Source: Acidimicrobiales bacterium | GTDB lineage: Bacteria; Actinomycetota; Acidimicrobiia; Acidimicrobiales; SHLQ01 | Direction: 5' to 3' | DNA: 64,000 nt | Assembly: GCA_020628865.1 (NCBI GenBank) | Contig: JAHDEJ010000007.1 | Span: 37,622-101,621 of the forward strand | In this document: positions 22,937 through 30,632 of the stretch, in pieces | Position numbering within the stretch: the stretch's first letter is position 1 | Layout: every line of letters starts with the position of its first letter | Notes under the pieces: generated by a model | Database searches by the model: none | The model's input: the letters and a program-made list of their open reading frames with translations, nothing else | What the model was told of the DNA's origin: nothing | Made by a program: the position numbers and the translations under genes

Positions 22937-23014
22937 GAGCCCCGCCTTCCTCGTCCGGAGTGGCGGGGCTCTTCCCGTTTCTCGGGAAGGTTCGCGAACC
23001 TATCACCAGTTGCG
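22937..23014 (-). ncRNA. candidate structured small RNA or leader
   Basis: Downstream of promoter 9, three consecutive inverted repeats occur: GGTTCGCGAACC (22989-23000, perfect palindrome), TTCCCG/CGGGAA around AGAAA (22972-22988), and GAGCCCCGCC/GGCGGGGCTC (22937-22971, 10-bp stem). Either a small RNA of about 75 nt or an attenuating leader of the replication operon. Ends are estimates. Confidence 0.4.
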
Positions 23015-23020
23015 CTGATC

Positions 23021-23049
23021 ACCATGCATCGGGCGTATCAGACCGGGAC
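23021..23049 (-). promoter_or_regulatory. phage promoter 9, variant box
   Basis: Minus strand: TGATACG, 7 nt, -10 CATGGT (23021-23026). The -35 region is GTCCCG and the GACAT half is lost, so it may need an activator. It follows the repressor-gene terminator directly. Confidence 0.45.
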
Positions 23050-23050
23050 G

Positions 23051-23078
23051 AAGAAAGACCCCCGATCGCTCGGGGGTC
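23051..23078 (-). terminator. Rho-independent terminator of the repressor gene
   Basis: Perfect 9-bp stem GACCCCCGA/TCGGGGGTC (23057-23078) with a 4-nt loop, followed on the minus strand by TTTCTT (23051-23056). Confidence 0.85.
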
Positions 23079-23179
23079 TCGCTAGGGTGTACGCAGCAAC
23101 GAACTTGTCACGCGATTCGTTCCGTTGCCTCGAACGGCTTCGGGTGGGAGTGACGGCGCCCGCCCGAAGCCTGTTCCCC

Positions 23180-23506
23180 TCAGGTGGAAGCGGCCTCTGC
23201 GGCCGAACGGAGCGCCGCCATCTGCTCCCGCATGTCGGCAATGTCGCGCTCGATATCCTTCACCCTGGCCTCGAGCGACGAGAACGATGTCGGCTCGTCT
23301 TCGTGGAGGAGTCTGTAGAGGTCCTCACCCGTCACGCCCAGGAACGAGGCGAGTGACGGCCGGAACTCGTCCGACGGCATCACCTCACCTGCCTCCCATC
23401 GATACCAGGTCGGCTGTGAAACGCTGAACCGAGCGGCCGCCTGACGCTGGTTCTCTCCGCGCCGCACGCGCTCGCGGCGCAGTGCCTCTCCGATTGCTGT
23501 GGTCAT
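23180..23506 (-). CDS. XRE-family repressor-like protein
   Basis: 108 residues from the ATG at 23506, preceded by GGAGA. Residues 5-62 form a Cro/C1-type HTH (REN-QRQAAARFSVSQPTWYRWEAGE). Residues 75-108 form a coiled coil (LEARVKDIERDIADMREQMAALRSAAEAA), probably for dimerisation. There is no LexA-like peptidase domain, so release from DNA would need another mechanism. It is divergent from an excisionase-like gene across a 189-bp region, the usual geometry of a lysis-lysogeny switch. Candidate immunity repressor. Confidence 0.8.
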   Translation of the reverse strand: MTTAIGEALRRERVRRGENQRQAAARFSVSQPTWYRWEAGEVMPSDEFRPSLASFLGVTGEDLYRLLHEDEPTSFSSLEARVKDIERDIADMREQMAALRSAAEAAST

Positions 23507-23695
23507 TTTCTATCTCCGTGTCGTGGGTGGAGTACGTCGCTGTGTTTCGAACAGTATCTGGTGGGCGGCAGAATTATCGGACTCCATATGGGGATAGTAC
23601 CGACTTGCATCAATATACGCCAGTATTTGAGGTTGGATCTTTGCAGGGTGGGGCCGCGCTTGATGCGTGGTATGCATTGGAATAGCCTGCCGTCC
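23507..23695. promoter_or_regulatory. divergent control region between repressor and excisionase-like genes
   Basis: Relatively AT-rich 189 bp. It contains related direct words CAGTATCTGG (23550-23559) and CAGTATTTGA, a CATATGG palindrome area, and the excisionase promoter at 23660-23688. Operators are expected here but none is symmetrical enough to define by eye. Confidence 0.5.
23660..23688 (+). promoter_or_regulatory. promoter of the excisionase-like gene, leaderless
   Basis: -35 TTGATG (23660-23665), exactly 17 bp, -10 TAGCCT (23683-23688), 7 nt, ATG 23696. Confidence 0.7.
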
Positions 23696-23899
23696 ATGGA
23701 AGACACCCCACTCATGACCCTCGAAGAGGTCGCCGACCTGCTCCGCGTCTCACCCGAAACCGCTCGCCGCATGGCTGTAAACGGTGAGCTGCCTGGGGCG
23801 CTGCCCAAGATCGGGAACGTCTGGCGGGTCAACCGCCGCCGATTCATGGCCGGTATTGGCGAACCCGCCAATGCCGAAAGCCCCGAAACCGTGGCATGA
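23696..23899 (+). CDS. excisionase-like HTH protein
   Basis: 67 residues. TLEEVADLLRVSPETARRMAVNGELPGALPKIGNVWRV is the typical excisionase/MerR-like winged HTH: helix, turn, helix, G-x-LPG and a W-containing wing. Members direct integrase to excision or act as AlpA-type regulators. It is divergent from the XRE repressor and upstream of RusA, about 1 kb from the integrase, which fits either role. The start is set by a 17-bp-spaced promoter ending 7 nt before the ATG. Confidence 0.75.
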   Translation: MEDTPLMTLEEVADLLRVSPETARRMAVNGELPGALPKIGNVWRVNRRRFMAGIGEPANAESPETVA

Positions 23900-23905
23900 T
23901 GCATC

Positions 23906-24307
23906 GTGCGTATGGAAATACAGGAGCGTCGTCGTCGGAAACTGTTCGGGATCCGGATCCCCGGCGACCCCGTCACCAAGGGACGCCCCCGAGCGACCAT
24001 CGTCAACGGTAGCCCCAGCCTATACACGCCGGCCAAGACCAAACAGGCCGAGAAGCTCCTGGCGCAGGAGTTCATGGCCCGCCGGGTAATCCCGTCCACG
24101 CCATACACCTTCGAGGTCGCCGTCCACCTCGACTTCTTCACCAAAACCGCCCACCGGCGCGATATCGACAACTACGCGAAGCTTGTACTTGACTCGGCAA
24201 ATGGACTGATCTGGGACGACGACGCGCAGGTGCTCGAGCTGTCGTGCCGGATCTGGCGCAAGGACGAGCGACCCCGCACCGAATTCACCGTGTGGGCGCT
24301 CATCTGA
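23906..24307 (+). CDS. RusA-family Holliday junction resolvase
   Basis: 133 residues from a GTG at 23906; an ATG at 23912 is equally possible. The RusA fold is marked by IPGDPVTKGRPR near the N-terminus, then RRDIDNYAKLVLD and IWDDDAQVLEL, holding the conserved acidic residues that bind Mg. RusA enzymes cut four-way junctions symmetrically and are common in lambdoid and actinobacterial phages for resolving replication or recombination intermediates. It lies 6 nt downstream of the excisionase-like gene. Confidence 0.9.
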   Translation: MRMEIQERRRRKLFGIRIPGDPVTKGRPRATIVNGSPSLYTPAKTKQAEKLLAQEFMARRVIPSTPYTFEVAVHLDFFTKTAHRRDIDNYAKLVLDSANGLIWDDDAQVLELSCRIWRKDERPRTEFTVWALI

Positions 24308-24317
24308 GGTCGCAGGC

Positions 24318-24746
24318 TTGTCCCAGCGGGACGCGTCGCACCCCTATGCGGGGCTGTTCCAGTCTCAGGACTGGATGGTCAACGCAGCTTGCCGACCCGA
24401 CAACCGGCCGCCATGGATCAGCGAATACGACTGGACCAACATGTTCTTCCCCGAACGAGGGGAGAGCTCGGCCGAGGCCGAAGAGATCTGCGGCTTCTGC
24501 CCTGCCGTCGACAACTGCCTCAGCTACGGCATGTCGGAGAAGTTCGGCATCTGGGGCGGATTGCGCACGTCGCAACGCCGGCGGCTCGGCCAGTGGGACG
24601 CCGACGTCGTCACCGAAGCCGAAACGATCCTGGCTTCCGACCAGGCACTGTTCTCGCTGCCGGCCGTCGCCGCGCCCAAGGCGGTCCCTCGGGCCCGACG
24701 CAAACGGCGGGCTGCAGTCGACGTCGAACAGCTCGGCCTGTTCTAG
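24318..24746 (+). CDS. WhiB-family iron-sulfur regulator, phage-encoded
   Basis: 142 residues from a TTG at 24318. Four cysteines in WhiB spacing: AAC (25), then C-G-F-C and C after NN, followed by SEKFGIWGG, the G[VI]WGG turn of the family, and a basic C-terminal tail (RARRKRRAA). WhiB proteins carry a 4Fe-4S cluster and bind region 4 of the primary sigma factor; phage members can inhibit or redirect host transcription. It could act on the unusual phage promoters (inference). Its stop shares CTAG with the integrase stop. Confidence 0.9.
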   Translation: MSQRDASHPYAGLFQSQDWMVNAACRPDNRPPWISEYDWTNMFFPERGESSAEAEEICGFCPAVDNCLSYGMSEKFGIWGGLRTSQRRRLGQWDADVVTEAETILASDQALFSLPAVAAPKAVPRARRKRRAAVDVEQLGLF

Positions 24747-26119
24747 TCGTCCTCAAGCTCATCGTCGCGCGCCGACGAGTGAAGCTCGTCGAGGTACTCG
24801 ATCGCCGCCTGCTTGACCTCGCTGTTGTCGACCGAGTCGCGGATGTACCCTGCCGTCGTTTCGAAGCGGGCGTGCCCGAGCAGCTGCTGCATCACGATCG
24901 GCGGGATGTCCGGATTCATCGCCATCTGCGACGCATCAAGGCGACGGATCTGGTGCCACGACGGCGCCTTCTTGCGTGGCGGCACTGGGACGAGCCTGCG
25001 CCTGTATCGCTTCAAGCCCTTCTGGTCGTAGTGGGTCGACTGCTCGACCGTCACCAGGCCAGCGTTGATCGCTGCGCGCGACAGCCACGAGTTGAACCGG
25101 ACCGGTGTCGTCAGCGTGTTCCGCTCCACCGCACCATCGTTGCCTGACGGGTAGTAGGCGAGGTCGAAGATGTAGTGGTGGTCGGGGATCGGCCCGAACT
25201 CGACCTCGCGGGCAGTACGCAGGAGAAACAGGTCATCCCACAGTGCGACGGGGACCGGCACCCGGCGCACACCGGCTTCGGTCTTGGGCGGGTTCACGAA
25301 CACCTCGCCCTTCGCGTTCTGCGTCACCGAGCGGAGGATGTGCAGCGTCCGGTAGCCGCCTTTGTTCTCGAGATCCTCCCAGCAGATGCCGATGATCTCG
25401 CCGCGCCGGCAGCCGGTGGCGGCAGCGATCCGCAGAGCGAGCTTCGCTTCCATGAGCGTCGCGGCGTCGATCAGCTTGACCAGGTCGACCGGATCCATCG
25501 CCGGAAGTCGCTCGGCCGGCTTTGCCACCTGCGTCCCCGGCGCCGCCCATGCCACCGACGCCAGGTCGACGACGTTCAGCCCGGCGAGCTGCGCGTGCTT
25601 GAACCCGGCCGACATCGCCTGCACCGCCTTGGCCACCGACGACCGGCTGAGGCCCTTGCCGCGCGTCGTCACGACCTCGGTCTGCAGGTAGATGAGGTGG
25701 CGTTGCATCTCGGCGCCAGTGATCTCGTCGATCGGCCGATCCGCGATCGGGTAGCCGGCAACGTGATTGTCGATGGTGGCGCGGCGGGTGGAGTTGGAGA
25801 CCGGCCGGCGACGCAGCGCCAGAATCGCCTCGGCGCGGTCGACGAACTCGAGCAGCGTCGGCTGCTTCGTCAGATCCTCGACCTTGTTGCACAGGATCGT
25901 GAGCGCATCGTTGCGCCACTTGTGCAGTTCGATCGTCGCCGCGGGCTTCGAGTTGGCGGCGACCGTGTGCGATGCCGTGTGCCGCTTCCCGCCGAACTCG
26001 GGGCGAGCAGTCAGCTTGAGGACGAGCCGCCAGCGGCCTGGCTCGCTCTCCGAAACGCTGCCCAACGTCGTCTCGGGGCGGACGAACAGACGCTGTGCCC
26101 GTGCTTCGATTTCCTCCAT
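24743..26119 (-). CDS. tyrosine-type integrase
   Basis: 458 residues. N-terminal arm/core-binding region (about 85-200) and catalytic domain with Arg in ATGCRRGEI (238/239), Lys in PPKTEAG (279), HQIR (389-392), LLGHARFETT with His416, and nucleophile Tyr425 in AGYI. These catalyse site-specific recombination between attP and the bacterial tRNA-Arg(CCG) gene. The gene starts at ATG 26119, about 100 nt from the tRNA 3' end, the usual place for a tRNA-targeting integrase. A 15-bp palindrome lies in its upstream region. Confidence 0.95.
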   Translation of the reverse strand: MEEIEARAQRLFVRPETTLGSVSESEPGRWRLVLKLTARPEFGGKRHTASHTVAANSKPAATIELHKWRNDALTILCNKVEDLTKQPTLLEFVDRAEAILALRRRPVSNSTRRATIDNHVAGYPIADRPIDEITGAEMQRHLIYLQTEVVTTRGKGLSRSSVAKAVQAMSAGFKHAQLAGLNVVDLASVAWAAPGTQVAKPAERLPAMDPVDLVKLIDAATLMEAKLALRIAAATGCRRGEIIGICWEDLENKGGYRTLHILRSVTQNAKGEVFVNPPKTEAGVRRVPVPVALWDDLFLLRTAREVEFGPIPDHHYIFDLAYYPSGNDGAVERNTLTTPVRFNSWLSRAAINAGLVTVEQSTHYDQKGLKRYRRRLVPVPPRKKAPSWHQIRRLDASQMAMNPDIPPIVMQQLLGHARFETTAGYIRDSVDNSEVKQAAIEYLDELHSSARDDELEDD

Positions 26120-26140
26120 TGACGCTGCTTTCCTCGATTT

Positions 26141-26155
26141 ACTGTCCCTGACAGT
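26141..26155. promoter_or_regulatory. palindrome upstream of the integrase
   Basis: ACTGTC-CCT-GACAGT, perfect 6-bp arms, 22-36 bp before the integrase start. Candidate operator or integrase/excisionase arm site. Confidence 0.5.
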
Positions 26156-26220
26156 GTCCCCGAGGAAATCGGCCGAATCAATGGGCCTTGTGAATCTGTT
26201 GATTTTTCAACGTTTATTGG

Positions 26221-26292
26221 CGCCCTCGGCAGGATTCGAACCTGCGCTCACGGCTCCGGAGGCCGATGCTCTATCCACTGAGCTACGAGGGC
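26221..26292 (-). tRNA. tRNA-Arg(CCG), prophage attachment site
   Basis: Complete 72-nt cloverleaf on the minus strand: acceptor GCCCTCG/CGAGGGC, D-arm GCTC...GAGC, anticodon stem TCGGC/GCCGT with loop CTCCGGA (anticodon CCG), T-arm GCAGG-TTCGAAT-CCTGC, discriminator G. CCA is not encoded. The integrase lies just beyond the 3' end, so the phage attachment core should be within the 3' half (26221-26260), with a second copy at the unseen left end. Confidence 0.95.
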
Positions 26293-26396
26293 GGAAGTCC
26301 TGACTCTACCGGTTCTCGGCCGTGGCGCCGCAGACCGGATCGAATGCTCCCGCGGAGGCCGCAGATACGCTGGTCGGTCAGTTCGTTGGAGGTCTG

Positions 26397-28037
26397 ATGA
26401 TTCGGGAACAGTTGACGGAGGCGCTGCGGGTGGCAGCGGAGGCCCAGGGCCTCGACGCGCCCGCCGAGATCGGTCTCGAGCAACCCGCGAATCGCGATCA
26501 TGGCGACTGGTCGTCGAACCTCGCGATGGCGACGGCGAAGCAGGCGGGCACGAACCCGCGCGAGCTCGCCGGTCAGCTGATCGAACGGCTCGAAGCCGCC
26601 GGTATCCCGCATGTCGATTCGATCGAGGTTGCGGGGCCGGGCTTCATCAATTTCCGGCTTGCTGACACGTGGCTGCACGACGTGCTCACCGCAGTGGTCG
26701 ACGCCGGCGAGGCCGGGTACGGCCGCAACGACTCCGGTGCGGGCACGACGGTGAACGTTGAATTCGTGAGTGCGAACCCGACGGGGCCGTTGCACGCGGG
26801 CCACGGCCGGGGCGCCATCTATGGCGACGCGCTCGCATCTCTCTTGGAGCACAACGGCTACGACGTCGTGCGAGAGACCTACATCAACGACCGTGGCGTG
26901 CAGATGGAGACCTACGCCCGGTCGCTTCAGGCGCGGGCGAAGGGTGAGGAGCCACCGGAGGACGGCTACCACGGTCAGTACATCATCGACTGGGCCGCAG
27001 AGATTCCGGCCGACCTCGATCTCGACGATCTCGTCGCCATTCGGGAATGGGGCTACGCCCGGGCCAAGCAGGACCAGACCGAGGTGCTGGACGCGCTCGG
27101 TATCGAGTTCGACATCTGGTTCAGCGAACGCTCCCTGCTCGAGGAGGGGAAGATCGAGTCCTCCATGCAGGAGCTCAAGGAACGAGACATGATTTTCGAG
27201 CAGGACGATGCGGTCTGGCTTCGGTCGACCGAGTTCGGCGACTCGAAGGACCGGGTCATGGTCAAGTCCGACGGCGACTACACCTACCTGACACCCGACA
27301 TCGCCTACCACAGCGTGAAGATGGGCCGCTCCGACCGGCTGATCAACGTGTGGGGTGCGGACCACCACGGGTACGTCCCGCGGATGAAGGCCGCCATGTT
27401 CGGCCTCGGACACGATCCCGATGCGCTGGAGGTCGAGATCACGCAGATGGTCACGCTGCTGCGCAGCGGCGATGAGGTGAAGCTGTCGAAGCGCTCGGGC
27501 GACATCGTCGAGCTTCGAGAAGTCGTCGAGACCGTCGGCGCCGACGCAACGCGCTTCACGTATCTGCTGCAGTCGGTCGACTCCCAGCAGACGTTCGACA
27601 TGGAAGCCGCGGCATCGCAGGCCATGGACAACCCGGTCTTCTACACCCAGTACGCCCACGCCCGGATCAAGTCCATCATGGCGAAGGCAGCCGAGGCCGG
27701 AGTCGAACGGCAGCCACTCGCCGACGTCGATCTGTCGGTGTTGACGAACGACCGTGAGCTGGACGTGCTGCGCCAGCTGTTCGCCGGTCCGGGCATGATC
27801 GAACTCGCCGGTCGGGAGCGGGCGCCGCATCGGGTGGTCCAGTGGATCCGCGACCTCGCGTCGGCGTTCCACGGCTTCTACCACGACTGCTACGTGATGG
27901 GCGACGGTGTGTCACCGGAACAGACACAGGCGCGGCTGTGGCTCAGCGAGGCTGCTCGGATCGGGCTGGCGTCCGGTCTCGGGCTTCTCGGTGTGTCTGC
28001 TCCGGATTCGATGTGGACCGACGAGGTCGACGCATGA
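26397..28037 (+). CDS. argS: arginyl-tRNA synthetase
   Basis: 546 residues from the ATG at 26397 with GGAGG at 5-nt spacing. Class I synthetase: N-terminal Add1 domain, ANPTGPLHAGHGRG with the HIGH-type HAGH (133-136), a KMSK-like LRSGDEVKLSKRSG, and the C-terminal DALR anticodon-binding domain ending in FYHDCYVMGD. It charges tRNA-Arg in the cytoplasm. It lies about 100 bp from a tRNA-Arg gene on the other strand and overlaps lysA by ATGA, so argS-lysA are one operon. Confidence 0.97.
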   Translation: MIREQLTEALRVAAEAQGLDAPAEIGLEQPANRDHGDWSSNLAMATAKQAGTNPRELAGQLIERLEAAGIPHVDSIEVAGPGFINFRLADTWLHDVLTAVVDAGEAGYGRNDSGAGTTVNVEFVSANPTGPLHAGHGRGAIYGDALASLLEHNGYDVVRETYINDRGVQMETYARSLQARAKGEEPPEDGYHGQYIIDWAAEIPADLDLDDLVAIREWGYARAKQDQTEVLDALGIEFDIWFSERSLLEEGKIESSMQELKERDMIFEQDDAVWLRSTEFGDSKDRVMVKSDGDYTYLTPDIAYHSVKMGRSDRLINVWGADHHGYVPRMKAAMFGLGHDPDALEVEITQMVTLLRSGDEVKLSKRSGDIVELREVVETVGADATRFTYLLQSVDSQQTFDMEAAASQAMDNPVFYTQYAHARIKSIMAKAAEAGVERQPLADVDLSVLTNDRELDVLRQLFAGPGMIELAGRERAPHRVVQWIRDLASAFHGFYHDCYVMGDGVSPEQTQARLWLSEAARIGLASGLGLLGVSAPDSMWTDEVDA

Positions 28038-29305
28038 GTGATCCGATTCCGTTTTCGCTCCTGCCGGACACGGCAGCGATTGGCGACGACGGCGGCCTGA
28101 CGATCGGCGGCTGTTCCGTTGCCGAACTCGCCGCCGAGTACGGCACTCCGCTGTTCATCTACGACGAGGAACATCTGCGATCCCGTGCTCGCGAAGCGGT
28201 CGAGGCGTTCGGCCCCGGTGTCGCCTACGCCAGCAAGGCCTTCCTGTGCCGGGCGATGGCGCAACTGGTTCACGAAGAGGGGATGGACATCGACGTCTCC
28301 ACCGCCGGCGAATTCCACGTGGCTCGTGCGGCCGGGGTGCCGGCGAAGAACCTCGTGTTCCACGGCAACAACAAGTCGACCCACGAGCTGGAGCTTGCGA
28401 TCGAGGCCGGTGTCGGCCGAATCGTGATCGACTCGTTCGACGAGATGGATCGGCTCGATCGGCTGCACGCCGAGGGTGGTGCGGTGCCGGATGTCCTGCT
28501 GCGCATCACACCGGGTGTCGAGGCCCACACGCACGAGTTCATCGCAACGGGTCGGGACGATTCCAAGTTCGGGTTCACCGTCTCCACCGGCCTGGCGGAG
28601 AAGGCCATCGCTCGGGCCAAGGGGTCACCGTCGATGCGGCTCCGGGGTATCCACGCCCACATCGGCTCCCAGGTGTTTCGTGTCGACTCGTTCGCCAAGG
28701 CGGCCGAGGTCATCGCCGCAGTCGGCGAGCCGCACGCGCTGGATGAAGTGTCTGTCGGTGGCGGCCTCGGTGTGCCGTACGTGGTCGGCGAAGAAGGCGC
28801 CAGCATCACCGAGTGGGCGAGCGTGGTCCACGATGCACTGTCGGTCGCCGGCGTCACCGCCAAGGTGTCGGCCGAGCCAGGACGATCGATCGCCGCAGCT
28901 GCGGCCGTCACCGTCTACACGGTCGGCACCATCAAGCCGCTCGACGGTATTCGTACCTACGTGGCCGTCGATGGCGGCATGTCCGACAACCCCAGGCCCG
29001 TTCTCTACGGCAGCGGCTACGAGTCGTTCCTTCCAGGGCGACCCGAGGCCGAACGGGATCTCGAAGTTCGGATCGTGGGCAAACACTGCGAATCAGGCGA
29101 TGTACTCGTGCGCGAGGCCGCTGTTCCGGCAGACATTGCAGTTGGGGAGCTGCTCGCCACACCGGTCACCGGCGCCTACGGTCACAGCATGGGTTCCAAC
29201 TACAACCAGATCCTGCGTCCGCCCGTGGTGTTCGTGAAGGACGGCGATGCCCGCCTGGTCGTGCGGCGCGAAACGATGGACGACCTGTTGGCCCGCGACG
29301 TCTGA
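28034..29305 (+). CDS. lysA: diaminopimelate decarboxylase
   Basis: 423 residues. Fold-III PLP enzyme: VAYASKAFL with the PLP lysine (Lys68), FHGNNKS, HAHIGSQ, GGGLGVPY, EPGRSI and the C-terminal CESGD motif carrying the active-site cysteine of the partner subunit. It removes CO2 from meso-diaminopimelate to form lysine, the last step of lysine biosynthesis. ATGA overlap with argS; hom and thrC for the sister aspartate-family branch lie 2.6 kb downstream. Confidence 0.97.
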   Translation: MSDPIPFSLLPDTAAIGDDGGLTIGGCSVAELAAEYGTPLFIYDEEHLRSRAREAVEAFGPGVAYASKAFLCRAMAQLVHEEGMDIDVSTAGEFHVARAAGVPAKNLVFHGNNKSTHELELAIEAGVGRIVIDSFDEMDRLDRLHAEGGAVPDVLLRITPGVEAHTHEFIATGRDDSKFGFTVSTGLAEKAIARAKGSPSMRLRGIHAHIGSQVFRVDSFAKAAEVIAAVGEPHALDEVSVGGGLGVPYVVGEEGASITEWASVVHDALSVAGVTAKVSAEPGRSIAAAAAVTVYTVGTIKPLDGIRTYVAVDGGMSDNPRPVLYGSGYESFLPGRPEAERDLEVRIVGKHCESGDVLVREAAVPADIAVGELLATPVTGAYGHSMGSNYNQILRPPVVFVKDGDARLVVRRETMDDLLARDV

Positions 29306-29306
29306 C

Positions 29307-29576
29307 ATGGCGGCCTATCGGCGCCGACCCGCAGTCGAGCGGGAGCTCATGCTGGGCCGGCGTCTCGTGCAACCGATCGATGCTGTGGCGCCGACCGAGC
29401 TCGGTGGATCGGCCCCGCTCATCTGGGACCTCCTCGCCGACGAGTCCGACCTTGAGCGCATCATGGAGGCGCTTGCGGAGCGGTTCAACGACCCGCCCGA
29501 CGTGATCGAACACGGCACACAACTCGCGATTCGCCAGCTGATGGAAGCGAGCCTGATCGACGAGGTCGGCGAGTGA
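29307..29576 (+). CDS. PqqD-family peptide-binding protein
   Basis: 89 residues starting 1 nt after lysA. The pattern R-R-P-x-V-E...A-x-T-E-L-GGSAPLIWDLL (around 20-45) and ERIMEALAERF with a C-terminal LIDE matches the PqqD/RRE winged-helix fold, which binds leader peptides of ribosomally made peptides or acts as an adaptor. No radical SAM enzyme or precursor peptide was seen nearby. The next gene, a nucleotidyltransferase, overlaps it by GTGA, so the two are probably functional partners. Confidence 0.75.
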   Translation: MAAYRRRPAVERELMLGRRLVQPIDAVAPTELGGSAPLIWDLLADESDLERIMEALAERFNDPPDVIEHGTQLAIRQLMEASLIDEVGE

Positions 29577-30622
29577 CGTCCATCCAATCGGCCCTTGCTG
29601 CGATTGCCCGCTTCGGGATTGGCGACACCGTCCCGATCGAGCTGCCGGAGCCCGAACATCACGCCGCGCTGGTCACCGAGCTGCAGACGCACCGCTTGCT
29701 CGGTGTGGCGGTGACAGCGGTCGAGTCCGACATGCTTCCGCTCACAGAAGCAGCGCAGGAACAACTTCGCATCGCGCACGACATCGTGATGGCGCAAACG
29801 CTCCGGGTCGAGCTGATGTTGCTGCGGTCGACGGAGGTGCTTGCCGACGCTGGCGTTCCCTTCCGCGTGCTCAAGGGAGCGGCACTGGCACACGGTGTGG
29901 CTTCCCGATCCAGCGAACGGGAGTACCGAGACGTCGACCTCCTGATCCCGTCCGAGCGCATCGACCAGGCCGTCGAGGCGATCGTCGCAGCGGGCGGGGC
30001 ACGCCTCGCCCCTGAACTGCGATCCGGCTTCGATCGGCGCTTCGGCAAGTCGGTGACCATGCGGTTCGCGGGCGTCGAGATCGACCTGCATCGCACGCTG
30101 TGCCCGGGGCCGTTCGGTGCATTGATGTTTCCGCACGATCTGTTCGTGATGCGCGACATGGTCGAGGTTGGCGGTCGAGCGCTCCCGACGCTCGACCGAA
30201 CCGACCATCTGCTTCACGCCTGCTACCACGTGGCACTCGGCTCGGCCCAGCCACCGTTCAGTAACCTGCGCGATGTTGCGCTGCTCAGCGCAGGGGAGTG
30301 GGACCTCGCCCGGCTCGAGTCGACCGTGGCCCGGTGGCGGGGAACTCCGGTGCTCGCCCGGGCCAGCCATCTGTTGGAGAGCCAACTCGGGGTTGAGTCA
30401 CCGGTCGGTCTTCGCAGCTTCACGATGTCGACGGCGGGCCGCGACATGCTCGAGCCGTACCTGGTCCATGGTGATCGGTTCCCGGCGCTTGCCGCCGCAA
30501 CGTTGCGAGTGCTGCCGCTGGCGGAGCGTCCGGCGTTTGCGCTTGCCGTCGGGCTGCCGGAGGGTGCACGCCCGGCCGAGCGAGCACGAGAGCTCTGGGC
30601 CGGGCGTCCGCGACGGCGCTGA
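29573..30622 (+). CDS. nucleotidyltransferase family protein (NTP_transf_5-like)
   Basis: 349 residues from a GTG (29573) overlapping the PqqD-like stop. FRVLKGAALAHGV followed by EYRDVDLLI (around residues 98-124) carries the RD-x-DLL active-site pattern of the PF14907-type uncharacterised nucleotidyltransferases. The C-terminal two thirds are helical, ending in an R-rich tail. Members often pair with PqqD-like proteins in polysaccharide or peptide-modification loci, but substrate and product are not established. Co-transcribed with lysA by position. Confidence 0.78.
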   Translation: MTSIQSALAAIARFGIGDTVPIELPEPEHHAALVTELQTHRLLGVAVTAVESDMLPLTEAAQEQLRIAHDIVMAQTLRVELMLLRSTEVLADAGVPFRVLKGAALAHGVASRSSEREYRDVDLLIPSERIDQAVEAIVAAGGARLAPELRSGFDRRFGKSVTMRFAGVEIDLHRTLCPGPFGALMFPHDLFVMRDMVEVGGRALPTLDRTDHLLHACYHVALGSAQPPFSNLRDVALLSAGEWDLARLESTVARWRGTPVLARASHLLESQLGVESPVGLRSFTMSTAGRDMLEPYLVHGDRFPALAAATLRVLPLAERPAFALAVGLPEGARPAERARELWAGRPRRR

Positions 30623-30632
30623 CCCTTCGAGG

